Shown here in pieces: positions 25,301 to 35,241 of a DNA stretch of 64,000 nucleotides (positions are counted from its first letter, which is position 1; each line of letters begins with the position of its first letter). The DNA is taken from assembly GCA_023443125.1 (NCBI GenBank), contig JAEZVO010000021.1, positions 1 through 64,000 on the forward strand, given 5' to 3'. The translations under genes were made by a program, and so were the position numbers. The notes under the pieces are model-generated. The model was not told the origin of the DNA and ran no database searches. It saw nothing but the letters and a program-made list of their open reading frames with translations. Origin of the DNA: Actinomycetes bacterium (lineage in GTDB: Bacteria; Actinomycetota; Actinomycetes; Propionibacteriales; Propionibacteriaceae).

Positions 25301-25989
25301 GTCTCGGCGAGCAGCGTGTGCTCGCCATCCGCGAGCGTGGTGGTGTCCAGCTGGGTGGTCATACCGACGGTGGCGTTGGGGTCGTCGCCCAGGATGAAGG
25401 CGACGTCGAGCTCCTTCAGCGAGGTGGAGTTCGGGTTACACAGGCCATCGCCCATGCTGTAGCTGATCTTGTTGCTCTTGGCCGGCTCCGACGGGCCGCC
25501 GGTGACGAGCTCCATATCGAAAAACTCGAAGTCGTCATAGTTCAAGCCGCAGCTCTCGTTGAGGGCGCCCACCTGCAGATGCACAGTGTTTTCACCCTCC
25601 TTCAGCCACGCGTTCGGCACCTCCACGTCGTAGGTGGAGCTCACGTACACGGGGTCCGAGAGATCGATGCGCTGATCCTCCTTGCCGTTGATCGTGAAGT
25701 AGCTCCCGAAGCGGCCCTCGATGGAGTTATCACCCACGCTGAAGCGCAGCTTCGATGAGCCGGCGCCAGCCTTCGCGTCGAGCGGGTTACCGTCGACCGT
25801 GATCGACGTCACCTTGTCGCCTCGCGTCGTCGGGAATGATTCGACGGGGACACTGCCGGAAACAGTGGCTCCGTCCTTCGGTGTGAGCGTGGGTTCAGAG
25901 GCTGCACTCGCCGGCGTGGGCGAAATCAGCAGCGTGGTAGCGGTGAGCGCCACGGCGCTCAGTGCGCTGAGGAATTTGGAGGCGGCCAT
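22321..25989 (-). CDS. Large secreted calcineurin-like metallophosphoesterase
   Basis: This protein of about 1222 aa starts at ATG 25989, with GGAAGG 6 bases upstream; the open frame to 26091 is not needed. A signal peptide ends near TPASA. The N-terminal half has two related carbohydrate-binding-like modules, each with a VEVPNAWLKEG/IEIPNAYLKPG and CG.N.DDF pattern, alternating with Ig-like segments. The C-terminal catalytic domain has the metallophosphoesterase motifs in order: FTDTQYL (about 743), HTGDIIEN, GVLAGNHDNR (about 838), FSHAYLT and SGHHHG (about 973). It should hydrolyse phosphoesters outside the cell. The tail is Pro/Asp-rich and ends PGMPKTGYVLTA, an LPxTG-like motif without the usual hydrophobic stretch and basic end. 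Substrate unknown. Confidence 0.85.
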   Translation of the reverse strand: MAASKFLSALSAVALTATTLLISPTPASAASEPTLTPKDGATVSGSVPVESFPTTRGDKVTSITVDGNPLDAKAGAGSSKLRFSVGDNSIEGRFGSYFTINGKEDQRIDLSDPVYVSSTYDVEVPNAWLKEGENTVHLQVGALNESCGLNYDDFEFFDMELVTGGPSEPAKSNKISYSMGDGLCNPNSTSLKELDVAFILGDDPNATVGMTTQLDTTTLADGEHTLLAETAQGGKTEHTITVNNGEPGTPDLNVKDGDIAHAQTIFYDIPREGSEPVDRYELDGKPVDAIETMGEGTSKFKFHIGKNSSEARYGNTLYFNGISYPLTDRNYADEDVAIEIPNAYLKPGRNKITMVTGTIQSGCGTNHDDFDLTNIDLEFPKGSVTPVDIKDKYAMGDGNCNVNSTKLREATFEFDLDSSTTGLALSLDTAEYPDGAHTVSAVTTGGKRITRTVIFNNNGPQLVSSTPAEGSKLTKAAELAIELEDVVGVDESATQIILDGTPVKVGDKIGAGFKEGEHTIVVKAKDRLGIESESTVTFTSAAIPGGHVSTKAADDGKPKKQLSATVHDEGDAEYETTFHLAKANQPSAGFEGTSVEIPTELNPKSESKVNLADVANTDDKSDRSPAAKNTSWQRFDVKVGDFAEGSLVQWVGDVDPQRTANLLVWNHKTNAWDELAAQRGDTNHQTALRGSVLADHVKDGVVNAMVAATDPFADDINKSVDRKFQDRDSYDFSIAHFTDTQYLSEGAAGDYRDDNKDLHPEAERKLWRDAYEDTIKWIIDNAEERKIAYAAHTGDIIENNIRKQIDPNMIDQVQREFEIASAIQKRLDDSGIPNGVLAGNHDNRMGTDGAQYNEHFGPKRYEEASKQWREDAQYGGPWKPGDNQNHYDLFSAGGLDFVAVHLSYGVDQEEINWANEIFQKYSDRNGLLFSHAYLTTSKDADGRDAPYSNAQGREQARKIVDANPNVVMTLSGHHHGVGLNVRNDAGEVGNHVVEMLADYQFYEVPVTHPKLADLRGNYKDDKALRFGAAFFRLLQFDVKRGELVINAYSPFFDEFGAEQYDKEKRYDGRSDELRVPLQLSSRTTSLATDTFQVITPTQLELGKAKAKVNEAATLDVDFSDPAFRLPLEDGVPVAWIAVARNASGGTVASAFDVTFVNLAPAGEQPDAPVPGEQVPDEDDSDEGISDPGAPKPEQPGDSDDQGSDKPVRPTPGMPKTGYVLTA

Positions 25990-26146
25990 GAACATCCTTC
26001 CGAAGAGCAACGACAATCGCCGGGCTTGAATTAACCACTTCGCCGGACGACTCGCTAGCTCAGAAGTGACAGTTCGCTCACTGTTCACCAAGTGTTCTTT
26101 TGCCTTGTGAAACGTAGATAGCAGCTGGTTCGTTCACCCTGCGCCG

Positions 26147-27496
26147 TCACGGCTCGGCAGGTACTTCGTCGTGCAGCACGCGCTCGCGGGCGTGCTTCGG
26201 ATCCTTGATTGGGATGAGCACGATGAGCCCCAGCCCCAGCACGACGGCGATGCCCAAGACGCCTGCGTACTGTACCGATTCTTCATCGCCGCCGCTCAGC
26301 GTCGCCGCGAGTGAAATGGACACCGCCCACGCCGTCGACGACAAGAAACTCACCGCGCGACCCGTCGTCGCATACAAGCCGAAAATCTCACCCGTCTGCC
26401 CCTCGGGCGCGAGCCGCGCAAGGTAGGAACGCGACGCCGACTGCGCCGGCCCGACGAACAACGTCAGCAGCAGCCCGCACACCCAGAACACGATCTTCCC
26501 TTGCGCGTGCAGGAAGAACACCAGCAAGCCCAGCACCACCATCGACACCAGTGAGAACGTGATGACGGCCTTCGGCCCGAGCTTATCGTCGAGCATGCCG
26601 AACAACAGCGTCGACAGCCCCGCGACGAGGTTGGCGGCCACGCCGAAGATCAGCACTTCGGTGAACTCGAACTGGAACGTGCCGCTGGCGAGAATGGCAC
26701 CGAACGTGAACACGCCGGCCAAGCCGTCGCGGAACACGGCGGACGCGACGAGGAAGTACAGCGTCGCGCGTGAACTATGCCACAGCCGCTTGATTGACCG
26801 TCCCAGTTCCACATACGCACCCACCACACCGACGCGCTCGTGCGGCGTGGCTGGTTTCCGGTCTTTCACCATGACAAAGATCGGGATGGAAAACACCACC
26901 GTCCACAGGCCGCACAGCAGCATGGCGGTGCGGATCCCGTCGGGTTTGGTCACAGGCAGCGTGGCGACGATGAGCACCATGATGGTGATGCCGCCCAGGT
27001 AGCCCATGCCCCAGCCGAGGCCCGAGACGCGTCCCACGTTCTCGGGCGTCGAGACCTGATCGATCGCCGAATAGTAGTTGACGTTCGCGATCTCCGCGAT
27101 GACGTTGCCCACCCCCAGCAGCGCCACGCCGAGCCAGAAATACTCCGGTGACGGAGCGACGAACCACAGCGACGCCGAGATCACCGCGAGGAGCACCGTC
27201 GTGATGAGGAGGTTGCGCATGCGGTGGCCGGAACGGTCGGAACCTTGGCCCAGCACGGGTGCGAGCAGCGCGATGAGCACGCCGACGGCGGCCATCGCCC
27301 AGCCATAGTCGATGGAGAGTTTGTCGGTGTCGGCACCGAACGCGGAGCTCGTGATGTAGACACCAAACACGAAGGTGGTGATCACCGTCGCGAAGGGCTG
27401 CGTCGCCCAATCCCACAGCGCCCAGGACACCACTTTGGCTTTGCTGGCTTTCGTGGAGCGCAGGGCTTCCCCTGGAACCATCTCGGTATTCGTCAT
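26147..27496 (-). CDS. MFS transporter, UMF1 (Atg22-like) family
   Basis: This protein of about 449 aa has roughly 12 membrane helices. The N-terminal VVSWALWDWATQPFATVITTF motif is characteristic of UMF1/Atg22-like permeases (SWxLYDWAxQPF). SDRSGHRMRNLL is the MFS loop between helices 2 and 3. The transported substrate is not predictable. ATG 27496 is chosen; an upstream GTG at 27517 and an internal ATG at 27481 are alternatives, and none has an ideal ribosome-binding site. It is divergent from gltA. Confidence 0.8.
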   Translation of the reverse strand: MTNTEMVPGEALRSTKASKAKVVSWALWDWATQPFATVITTFVFGVYITSSAFGADTDKLSIDYGWAMAAVGVLIALLAPVLGQGSDRSGHRMRNLLITTVLLAVISASLWFVAPSPEYFWLGVALLGVGNVIAEIANVNYYSAIDQVSTPENVGRVSGLGWGMGYLGGITIMVLIVATLPVTKPDGIRTAMLLCGLWTVVFSIPIFVMVKDRKPATPHERVGVVGAYVELGRSIKRLWHSSRATLYFLVASAVFRDGLAGVFTFGAILASGTFQFEFTEVLIFGVAANLVAGLSTLLFGMLDDKLGPKAVITFSLVSMVVLGLLVFFLHAQGKIVFWVCGLLLTLFVGPAQSASRSYLARLAPEGQTGEIFGLYATTGRAVSFLSSTAWAVSISLAATLSGGDEESVQYAGVLGIAVVLGLGLIVLIPIKDPKHARERVLHDEVPAEP

Positions 27497-27687
27497 AACT
27501 TCCGGCACCCGCAACACGCTAACCCGTCCAGATGAACATTGGGTGAAGTCGGGGGAATTCCGCGCGCCATGGTGGGAAGGTGTTCAGCCAACATCTTTCT
27601 GGAAGCCCTCAGTGGCGCTAGTATCGGTGCGAACGAAGCCCCAGACGGCGCCATCGATGCTGCTGAACTCCAGGAAGGGAATGACAG

Positions 27688-28971
<1,284 letters not shown>

Positions 28972-28983
28972 GCCTGAGACAAT

Positions 28984-29023
28984 TCATTGGGGGCCCGAAC
29001 CGCTCGGTTCGGGCCCCCAATGA
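28984..29023. terminator. 18-bp perfect hairpin after gltA
   Basis: Arms 28984-29001 and 29006-29023 (TCATTGGGGGCCCGAACC and its exact complement) leave a 4-nt loop, GCTC. It separates gltA from the convergent fucosidase gene, so it likely ends both transcripts. Confidence 0.9.
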
Positions 29024-29036
29024 TTAGACACACAGC

Positions 29037-30338
29037 TCAGTGCAGTTGCACACGAGCTACAGCTACCGGAGCATTGCGCAACTGGGCCGGCACTTCGATT
29101 CCTGAACTATCAGCCCCAAGCCACTGGATTGGCCTTCCTTGGAGATCGCTCGGTAGATCAAGTCGATCCCCTTCCAGAACATGCACATAAGCCACATTCT
29201 CTTTCTCGACGATCCGCTGCTGCCCGAACACTCCCTCACGCCACGGTCTGGTCTCATAGACGGCTTCGCCATTCACTCGTAGCCAGTCCCCCATGACGTT
29301 CAGAGCCTCAACCTGTACGTCGGGGATGCTGCCGTCGGGGCGTGGGCCCACATTGATGAGCAGATTCCCATTCTTCGCGACGACATCGACAAGAAGCTGT
29401 ACGAGGTCAACACCTGACATGGAGTCCTCGTCTGTTTCGTTCCGGTTGTACCCAAATGATCGTCCTAGCCCGCGTGTCGCCTCCCATGGGTAATCAAGCA
29501 AGGCATCAATCCGGCGGTACTCCCGAGTTGAGAAGCCATGGTAAGGAATACCCCAGCGATCATTGATGGCTCCTTCTGGAACTCGCTGTAGATAGCGGGA
29601 GAATACCGTTGAAAGCCCGAATTCGTCGTCTGTCTTACCCGCGTCTGGCCATTCAATATCATTCCACAAAATATCGGGATCGAAGCGTTCGATGAGCTCT
29701 TCGAGCTGTGTCGTCGAGTAGCGTGCAAATGATTCGTCATTACGGCGGAAAAGGAAGAGCTCACGGTCAGATTGGATTGGAGGAAAGTCACTCACATGCC
29801 AATCGAGTGCCCCCGAGAAGTACACACCAAATCGAGCCCCTGCGGCCCTGGTTGCGTCGTGCAGTTCCTGGATGAAGTCTCGTCTCGGGCCCCTCGCGAC
29901 GGAGTTGAACGGCGTTGTGGCAGTTCCCCATAGGCAGAATCCGTCATGGTGCTTCGTCGTTGGCACAATGTATTGAGCACCCGCGTTTATCAGGCTTCCG
30001 ATCAGCGCAGTTGCATCGAATGCACTGGCATCCCAATGGTCAACAAGGTCCTCATACGAGGTGCCGATGCCATAGCTTTCCTCATGCCAATTTCTTGTTG
30101 GAGAACCTTCGATACGGACTGTGTTTCCGTACCATTCTGCATAGCGGTGACATTTATATTCATCTTCGACTGGTGTGGCAGCGTCGCCTGCCAAAGCCCA
30201 TGCGGGCACCGAAAAAATACCTAGATGGATAAAGAAACCAAGCTTGGCGTCCTTCCACCAACGAGGCGCTCCAGGCTCGGGATAGCTAGAAGCGGGCTCA
30301 CCAAAACTAGGGCCAGTTCGTTCATCAAAGTTAAGCAT
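29037..30338 (-). CDS. Alpha-L-fucosidase, GH29 family
   Basis: This 433-aa hydrolase has the GH29 pattern WWKDAKLGFFIHLGIFSVPA, then AEWYGN, AGAQYIVPTTKHHDGFCLW and RFDPDILWNDIEWPD, where the Asp after LWN is the likely nucleophile. It releases terminal fucose from glycans. There is no signal peptide, so it acts inside the cell after oligosaccharide import. The ATG 30338 overlaps the stop of the upstream ROK kinase (ATGCTTAA) and has AAAGGA just before it, so the two are translationally coupled. It is the last gene of the transport operon. Confidence 0.88.
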   Translation of the reverse strand: MLNFDERTGPSFGEPASSYPEPGAPRWWKDAKLGFFIHLGIFSVPAWALAGDAATPVEDEYKCHRYAEWYGNTVRIEGSPTRNWHEESYGIGTSYEDLVDHWDASAFDATALIGSLINAGAQYIVPTTKHHDGFCLWGTATTPFNSVARGPRRDFIQELHDATRAAGARFGVYFSGALDWHVSDFPPIQSDRELFLFRRNDESFARYSTTQLEELIERFDPDILWNDIEWPDAGKTDDEFGLSTVFSRYLQRVPEGAINDRWGIPYHGFSTREYRRIDALLDYPWEATRGLGRSFGYNRNETDEDSMSGVDLVQLLVDVVAKNGNLLINVGPRPDGSIPDVQVEALNVMGDWLRVNGEAVYETRPWREGVFGQQRIVEKENVAYVHVLEGDRLDLPSDLQGRPIQWLGADSSGIEVPAQLRNAPVAVARVQLH

Positions 30339-31281
30339 GATTCCTTTCATAGGAGGGTTGGACTGTTCCAAGCGTCGCTGCCCCCACCATCACGGCATGG
30401 GCACCAAGCACGGCCTGCCGGACTTCAAGCTTGGCTCCAGAGATAAGGGGATACCGGTGCAGCATGGAGTGAATTCCTGGCTCAAGGAGACCCCACGATT
30501 GAGCGACCCCACCTCCGATGATGACGGTGTCCAAGTCGAACAATGTCGCCGCCTGCACCATGGCGAGGCCCAGCGCTTCTCCAGCCTCCCGAAATACCCG
30601 ACGGGCATTCTCATCGCCTGCTTCGGCTAGCGCCGCGACGGATCCGGCTCCATCGTTCAACTCACTACGCACACCCTCGATGGCGCTATACCGTCGGGCA
30701 ATGGAACGTCCGGCCGCTAACGATTCCAGGTGCCCCGGTACGCCGCAGCTACAAGGCTCATCGCCCATCACAGGCATATGCCCTAGCTCGGCTGCGGCGC
30801 CCCGTTGCCCAGGCCAAATGTTTCCTTCAAGCACGACGGCAGCCCCCACTCCAGTGCCGAGCATGACGCCAAGGCAGTCACGACGACCAGCTGCTGCGCC
30901 GAAGCGTTGCTCGCCTAGCAGGAACGCGTTGACGTCGTTTTCCACTCGAACCGGAATCCCCAGTGCATCTTCCAGCGCGCTCCTCAGCGGAAAGCCCTGC
31001 CAGCCATGAAACGAATCTGACGCTGCCAGAATTGTGCCCGTCACGGGGTCAACCACGCCGGCCGTACCAATGCCTAAGCCAGATGCGTTCGGCCATCGCT
31101 CGCCAATAATGTCTCGGAGTGCGGCGACAACCGCCTGACCGTGAGCTCGCGCAGGGCTGGGGGTTTCGATGACATCCTCGACGCGCCCATCACGCCCTAC
31201 TTGCGCCACGCTCATCGTCGTTCCACCGATATCGACGCCGATCATGGGAGCATCCGACGCAAAGTCTGTGTTGTGGAACAT
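30331..31281 (-). CDS. ROK-family sugar kinase
   Basis: This protein of about 316 aa has the N-terminal phosphate loop IGVDIGGTTMSVAQV, the GVMLGTGVGAAVV phosphate-2 motif and the ROK zinc signature ending CSCGVPGHLESLAAG. It likely phosphorylates an imported or released hexose or N-acetylhexosamine. No N-terminal DNA-binding domain is present, so it is an enzyme rather than a regulator. ATG 31281 lies 8 bases after the ABC gene stop and has GGAG upstream; a longer frame to 31326 is less likely. It is coupled to the downstream fucosidase. Confidence 0.85.
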   Translation of the reverse strand: MFHNTDFASDAPMIGVDIGGTTMSVAQVGRDGRVEDVIETPSPARAHGQAVVAALRDIIGERWPNASGLGIGTAGVVDPVTGTILAASDSFHGWQGFPLRSALEDALGIPVRVENDVNAFLLGEQRFGAAAGRRDCLGVMLGTGVGAAVVLEGNIWPGQRGAAAELGHMPVMGDEPCSCGVPGHLESLAAGRSIARRYSAIEGVRSELNDGAGSVAALAEAGDENARRVFREAGEALGLAMVQAATLFDLDTVIIGGGVAQSWGLLEPGIHSMLHRYPLISGAKLEVRQAVLGAHAVMVGAATLGTVQPSYERNHA

Positions 31282-31288
31282 CGCTCCA

Positions 31289-33310
31289 TCACTCCAAGGG
31301 GAAATGGCAGGCAACTTGATGACCATCGCCTACGAGTGGGGGCTCTGTGTCACAAAGATCTGTCGCCAACGGGCACCTGTTCTTAAAGCGACACCCGGGT
31401 GGTGGGTCAATCGCATTCGCAGGTTCTCCTTCGAGTCGGATCTTCTCCTCGGGCTGATGAGCGGGATCAGCCACGGGAATAGCGTCGATGAGAGCCTGAG
31501 TGTAGGGGTGACGAGCGTGTTCAACGACCTCTTCTGCCGGGCCGATCTCGACAATCTTTCCGAGGTACATCACCGCAATCCGGTCAGACATGTACTTCAC
31601 TACGGAAAGGTCATGCGAAATGAACACGTAGGTGAGATCACGCTGCTGCTGTATGCGACGCATGAGGTTCAACACTTGCGCTTGCACCGAGACGTCAAGC
31701 GCGCTGACGGGCTCGTCGCACACGATGAGACGTGGCTCCAAGACAAGTGACCGAGCTAAGCCCACTCTCTGCAACTGGCCACCTGAAAACTCATGCGGAT
31801 ACTTCGCCAATGCTTCCTCGGATAGGCCGATCTGTCCGACCATGTCCTCCGTCGTCGCTGCCCTGGTTCGTTTGTCCCCCACTTTCTGAATAATTAACGG
31901 TTCAGCGAGGATTTCATCCACGCGCATTCTGGGATCCATTGCTGCATACGAATCTTGAAACATCATCTGCACGTCGCGGTGCAGACGTTTACGTTCCTTC
32001 TTCGACAGCGTCGCGATATCTTTACCGCCGACGACGATGGATCCCGACGTCGCTCCTTCCAGCGCCGAGATCACGCGGCCCAATGTCGATTTCCCACAGC
32101 CTGATTCACCGACGATGCCCAGCGTCTCCCCGGCATGCACATCGAAGCTGACACCACTGACTGCTCGCACCCATCCAACGCGCCGACGTACGACACCGTT
32201 ACTCATCGCGGGATAGTCTTTGTGAAGATCCCGAACGGAGCACACGACTTCGTTATCAGTGAGGTCCCACTCCGGGCGCAAATCGTGGCGACGCTCCAGC
32301 GGCGGGCCTGCTGGGTGGAAGCACGCGTGACGATGGTGCGCGAATCTCACATCGCTGTCTTCGACTAGCTGTACCTGGGGGGTTTCAGTGCGACAACGCT
32401 CATCAGCCCGGGGGCATCTCGGCGCAAATGGACATCCGACGATCTTGTCGCGCAGATTGGGAGGCATGCCGGGTATCGTGTATAGCTCTTCCCGGGAATC
32501 TTTCGTCTGTTCTGGGAGAGCAGCAATCAGTGATCGCGTGTATTGGTGCTGTGGGTTCTCGAAGATTTCCTCGGTCTCGGCTACCTCGACGATGCGCCCG
32601 GCGTACATGACCGCGACTCGATCAGCACGACTTGCGACAACACCGAGGTCGTGAGTCACCAAGATCACCGCGGTATGGAACTCATGTTTCAGGCTATCGA
32701 TGAGGTCCAAGATTTGGCGTTGGGTGGTCACGTCGAGAGCTGTGGTTGGCTCGTCGGCGATGAGCAAGCTCGGAGAACAGATCAGTGCCATCGCGATCAT
32801 CACGCGCTGACGCATTCCTCCAGAGAGTTGGTGCGGATAGTCATCGACCACTTTCTCCGGCCGTGGCATGCCCACCTTGCGTAGCATTTCAATCGCCGCA
32901 GCTCGTGCATCCTTCTTTGACACATTCTTGTGAACTCGGAGCACCTCGCCGACCTGATACCCGATACGCATTGTGGGGTTCAGCGAAGTAAGAGGATCTT
33001 GGAAGATCATGCCGATTTTTGTTCCACGGATCCGTCGAACGGCAGCGGGATCCATCGTCGTCAGGTCGTCGCCCTCAAATTGGATACTGCCGCCGGTGAT
33101 ACTTCCTTGCTTTGGCAAGAGCCCCATGATGGACAATGCGGTCATCGTCTTGCCGGAGCCGGACTCGCCCACCAGACCCAGGGTCTCCCCGGGGGCAACT
33201 TCGAAGCTGCATCCTTGTAAAGGACGTACCTGCCCTTTTCGGACGTCAATCGTCACTTCAAGGTCTCTCAGCGTCAACAAGGGTTGCTGTTGGGTGCCTG
33301 TCAGCGTCAT
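31289..33310 (-). CDS. Fused double ATPase of an oligopeptide/oligosaccharide ABC importer
   Basis: This 673-aa protein is a DppD-DppF fusion. The first half has Walker A GLVGESGSGKT, signature LSGGMRQRV and Walker B LLIADEPTTALD. The second has GIVGESGCGKST, FSGGQLQRV and LIVCDEPVSALD. Each half ends with the oligopeptide-transporter C-terminal extension, including a Cys cluster (CPFAPRCPRADERC; CRFKNRCPLATDLC). It powers import through the two permeases encoded just upstream. GAGGAG is placed before the ATG. Confidence 0.93.
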   Translation of the reverse strand: MTLTGTQQQPLLTLRDLEVTIDVRKGQVRPLQGCSFEVAPGETLGLVGESGSGKTMTALSIMGLLPKQGSITGGSIQFEGDDLTTMDPAAVRRIRGTKIGMIFQDPLTSLNPTMRIGYQVGEVLRVHKNVSKKDARAAAIEMLRKVGMPRPEKVVDDYPHQLSGGMRQRVMIAMALICSPSLLIADEPTTALDVTTQRQILDLIDSLKHEFHTAVILVTHDLGVVASRADRVAVMYAGRIVEVAETEEIFENPQHQYTRSLIAALPEQTKDSREELYTIPGMPPNLRDKIVGCPFAPRCPRADERCRTETPQVQLVEDSDVRFAHHRHACFHPAGPPLERRHDLRPEWDLTDNEVVCSVRDLHKDYPAMSNGVVRRRVGWVRAVSGVSFDVHAGETLGIVGESGCGKSTLGRVISALEGATSGSIVVGGKDIATLSKKERKRLHRDVQMMFQDSYAAMDPRMRVDEILAEPLIIQKVGDKRTRAATTEDMVGQIGLSEEALAKYPHEFSGGQLQRVGLARSLVLEPRLIVCDEPVSALDVSVQAQVLNLMRRIQQQRDLTYVFISHDLSVVKYMSDRIAVMYLGKIVEIGPAEEVVEHARHPYTQALIDAIPVADPAHQPEEKIRLEGEPANAIDPPPGCRFKNRCPLATDLCDTEPPLVGDGHQVACHFPLE

Positions 33311-33311
33311 T

Positions 33312-34220
33312 TCATCTGCTCCTCAGTCGAACCTCAAACGCGTCACGCAACCCGTCGCCGACGAAGTTGAACGCAACTACGAGGATGATGATCAAAATGC
33401 CCGGGGGATACAGCAGCCACCAGTGTCCCGAATACACCTCGGCCAGACCTTGAGAAAGCATGCCGCCCCAGTTGGCGGCCGGCGGCGGAACCCCGAGTCC
33501 AAGGAACGACAGATAGGCCACATAGAGAATGGCGTCGGCAACCTGGAACGTGGCATTCACAATGACGGTGCCGATGGCATTTCGCACAATGTGAGTTCGC
33601 ACGGCACGCAGTGATCCACCGCCCATGCCTTTCATCGCGACGATGTATTCGCGGCTACGCAGAGCCAACGACTCCCCGCGAATGAGACGGGCAGGGTTGA
33701 GCCAAGCGAATGCTCCAATGATGAGCACCAGCAGTGGCACTGTGGGGGTGACAAGCGTAGCGATGAGCATGAATAAGAAGAGGGCTGGGATTGCCATGAG
33801 CGCATCCACCACCCGCATCATTGCCGCATCGATCCAACCGCCGACAAAACCTGCAATGGCACCCCAAATGGTGCCGATCGTGGTGGCCAGGAGACCAGCA
33901 GCCAGTCCGACGATGATGGATGTCTGCCCACCTACCATGAGTCGCCCGAGTTGGTCATATCCGACCCCGTCGGTGCCCAGGGGGTGCTCTGATGACGGCT
34001 GAATATACGCCTCTGACAGGTTCGTGTGCACCTGGTCTGTGACCCAGATGTATGGACCGACGAAGCAGAACAAGGTGAAGAGAACCAGGATTCCCAGCCC
34101 TACGACCGCCAGTTTGTTGTGCATGAATACTTCGACACCCTGGCGCAGCAAGCCCGTACGTTTGGTCCGACGTGAGTTCCGGGCTTCGTTTGTGGGAGAG
34201 GACGTGAGTTCGGTGTTCAC
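33312..34220 (-). CDS. ABC importer permease, DppC-like
   Basis: This 302-aa protein has about six membrane helices, an N-terminal cytoplasmic segment and the OppC-like start (LAVVGLGILVLFTLFCFVGPY). The EAA-type loop reads REYIVAMKGMGGGSLRAVRTH. The GTG start overlaps the dppB-like stop by 4 bases, with GGAGGTGG upstream. It forms the membrane channel with the neighbouring DppB-like protein. Confidence 0.92.
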   Translation of the reverse strand: MNTELTSSPTNEARNSRRTKRTGLLRQGVEVFMHNKLAVVGLGILVLFTLFCFVGPYIWVTDQVHTNLSEAYIQPSSEHPLGTDGVGYDQLGRLMVGGQTSIIVGLAAGLLATTIGTIWGAIAGFVGGWIDAAMMRVVDALMAIPALFLFMLIATLVTPTVPLLVLIIGAFAWLNPARLIRGESLALRSREYIVAMKGMGGGSLRAVRTHIVRNAIGTVIVNATFQVADAILYVAYLSFLGLGVPPPAANWGGMLSQGLAEVYSGHWWLLYPPGILIIILVVAFNFVGDGLRDAFEVRLRSR

Positions 34221-35176
34221 TGGTCACCACCTCCATATCGGATTCGTGGATCGGCGATGGCGTATAAAATGTCGGCGACGAGAGCTCCCACCACCGTGGC
34301 CATGGAGATAATCATTGTGATGGCGAGCAATACCGGGTAGTCACGGAATTGGGCCGATTGCCAAAACAGCAGTCCCATGCCCGGGTAGTTAAACAACGAC
34401 TCCACCACAAGGGCTCCAGAGAAGAGCGCCGGCAGGTACATGCCAAGCAACGTGATGATGGGAAACAACGAATTGCGTAGAGCATGCACGAACACCACGC
34501 GAGATTCTGAGAGACCTTTGCTGCGTGCCGTTCGAATGTAATTCTCTTCCAGGTTGTCAATCATCGACGAGCGCATGTACCTCGCGTACGCAGCCATGGT
34601 TACGATGGCGAGCGTCACTGCCGGCAGCACCAAACCCTGCCATTGACTCAGCACCTCAGCGAGAGAGAAACCTTGCGGCGCTTCGGGAGGCAGAATAGGC
34701 CAGACCTGGGAGAACAAGATGATGAGCACCAGGCCCATAAAGAACAGAGGGGTGGAATAGGCGAGCATGGCGAACGCAGTCAGCACGTAGTCGGCGCGCC
34801 GATTACGGCGGACTGCTTGAATCACGCCCATAGGAATGGCAATCACCACAGCAATAATGATCGCGATGAGGCTGAGCACCACTGTCTTTGGAAGCCTCTG
34901 CCCGATCGCATCGGCCACGGGCATGTTGAGCCGGAAGGAACGCCCAAAGTCTCCCTGCAGTAGCTGCACGATGTAGTGGAAGTATTGCTCCCACAGTGGT
35001 CGGTCGTAACCCATCTCACGGTTGTAAGCCTCAATCTGGGCCTGAGTCGCGTCGAGTCCCAACGCTGATCGAGCGGCCCCGCCCGGTAGGGCGTGCAGAA
35101 TCGTGAAGGTGATGAGCGTCACGAGGAATAGCACCACGATCGCTTGGAGCACGCGTCTCAAAATGAAGCGAGCCAA
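34217..35176 (-). CDS. ABC importer permease, DppB-like
   Basis: This protein of about 319 aa starts ARFILRRVLQAIVVLFLVTL, the usual DppB opening. Six membrane helices and the EAA-type loop (ENYIRTARSKGLSESRVVFVHALRN, cited as the family feature) are present. TTG 35176 is chosen because AAGGAAGG lies 8 bases upstream; the frame is open to 35197. A strong hairpin separates it from the binding-protein gene, which would let the binding protein be made in excess. Confidence 0.92.
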   Translation of the reverse strand: MARFILRRVLQAIVVLFLVTLITFTILHALPGGAARSALGLDATQAQIEAYNREMGYDRPLWEQYFHYIVQLLQGDFGRSFRLNMPVADAIGQRLPKTVVLSLIAIIIAVVIAIPMGVIQAVRRNRRADYVLTAFAMLAYSTPLFFMGLVLIILFSQVWPILPPEAPQGFSLAEVLSQWQGLVLPAVTLAIVTMAAYARYMRSSMIDNLEENYIRTARSKGLSESRVVFVHALRNSLFPIITLLGMYLPALFSGALVVESLFNYPGMGLLFWQSAQFRDYPVLLAITMIISMATVVGALVADILYAIADPRIRYGGGDQ

Positions 35177-35197
35177 GGTTGCATCCTTCCTTTGCAA

Positions 35198-35231
35198 TGG
35201 CTGAGGGCCCCGATGTAGAGGCCCTCAGCCA
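35198..35231 (-). terminator. Intercistronic hairpin between binding protein and permease genes
   Basis: TGGCTGAGGGCC (35198-35209) and GGCCCTCAGCCA (35220-35231) are perfect inverted copies with a 10-base loop. It probably acts as a partial terminator or an mRNA-end protector. There is no T-run. Confidence 0.75.
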
Positions 35232-35241
35232 CCAAATTGGA

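Noticed and set aside
23614..25758. Several 350-residue frames opposite the phosphoesterase gene
   Set aside because: Shadow frames; the minus strand has ordered catalytic motifs and a signal peptide.
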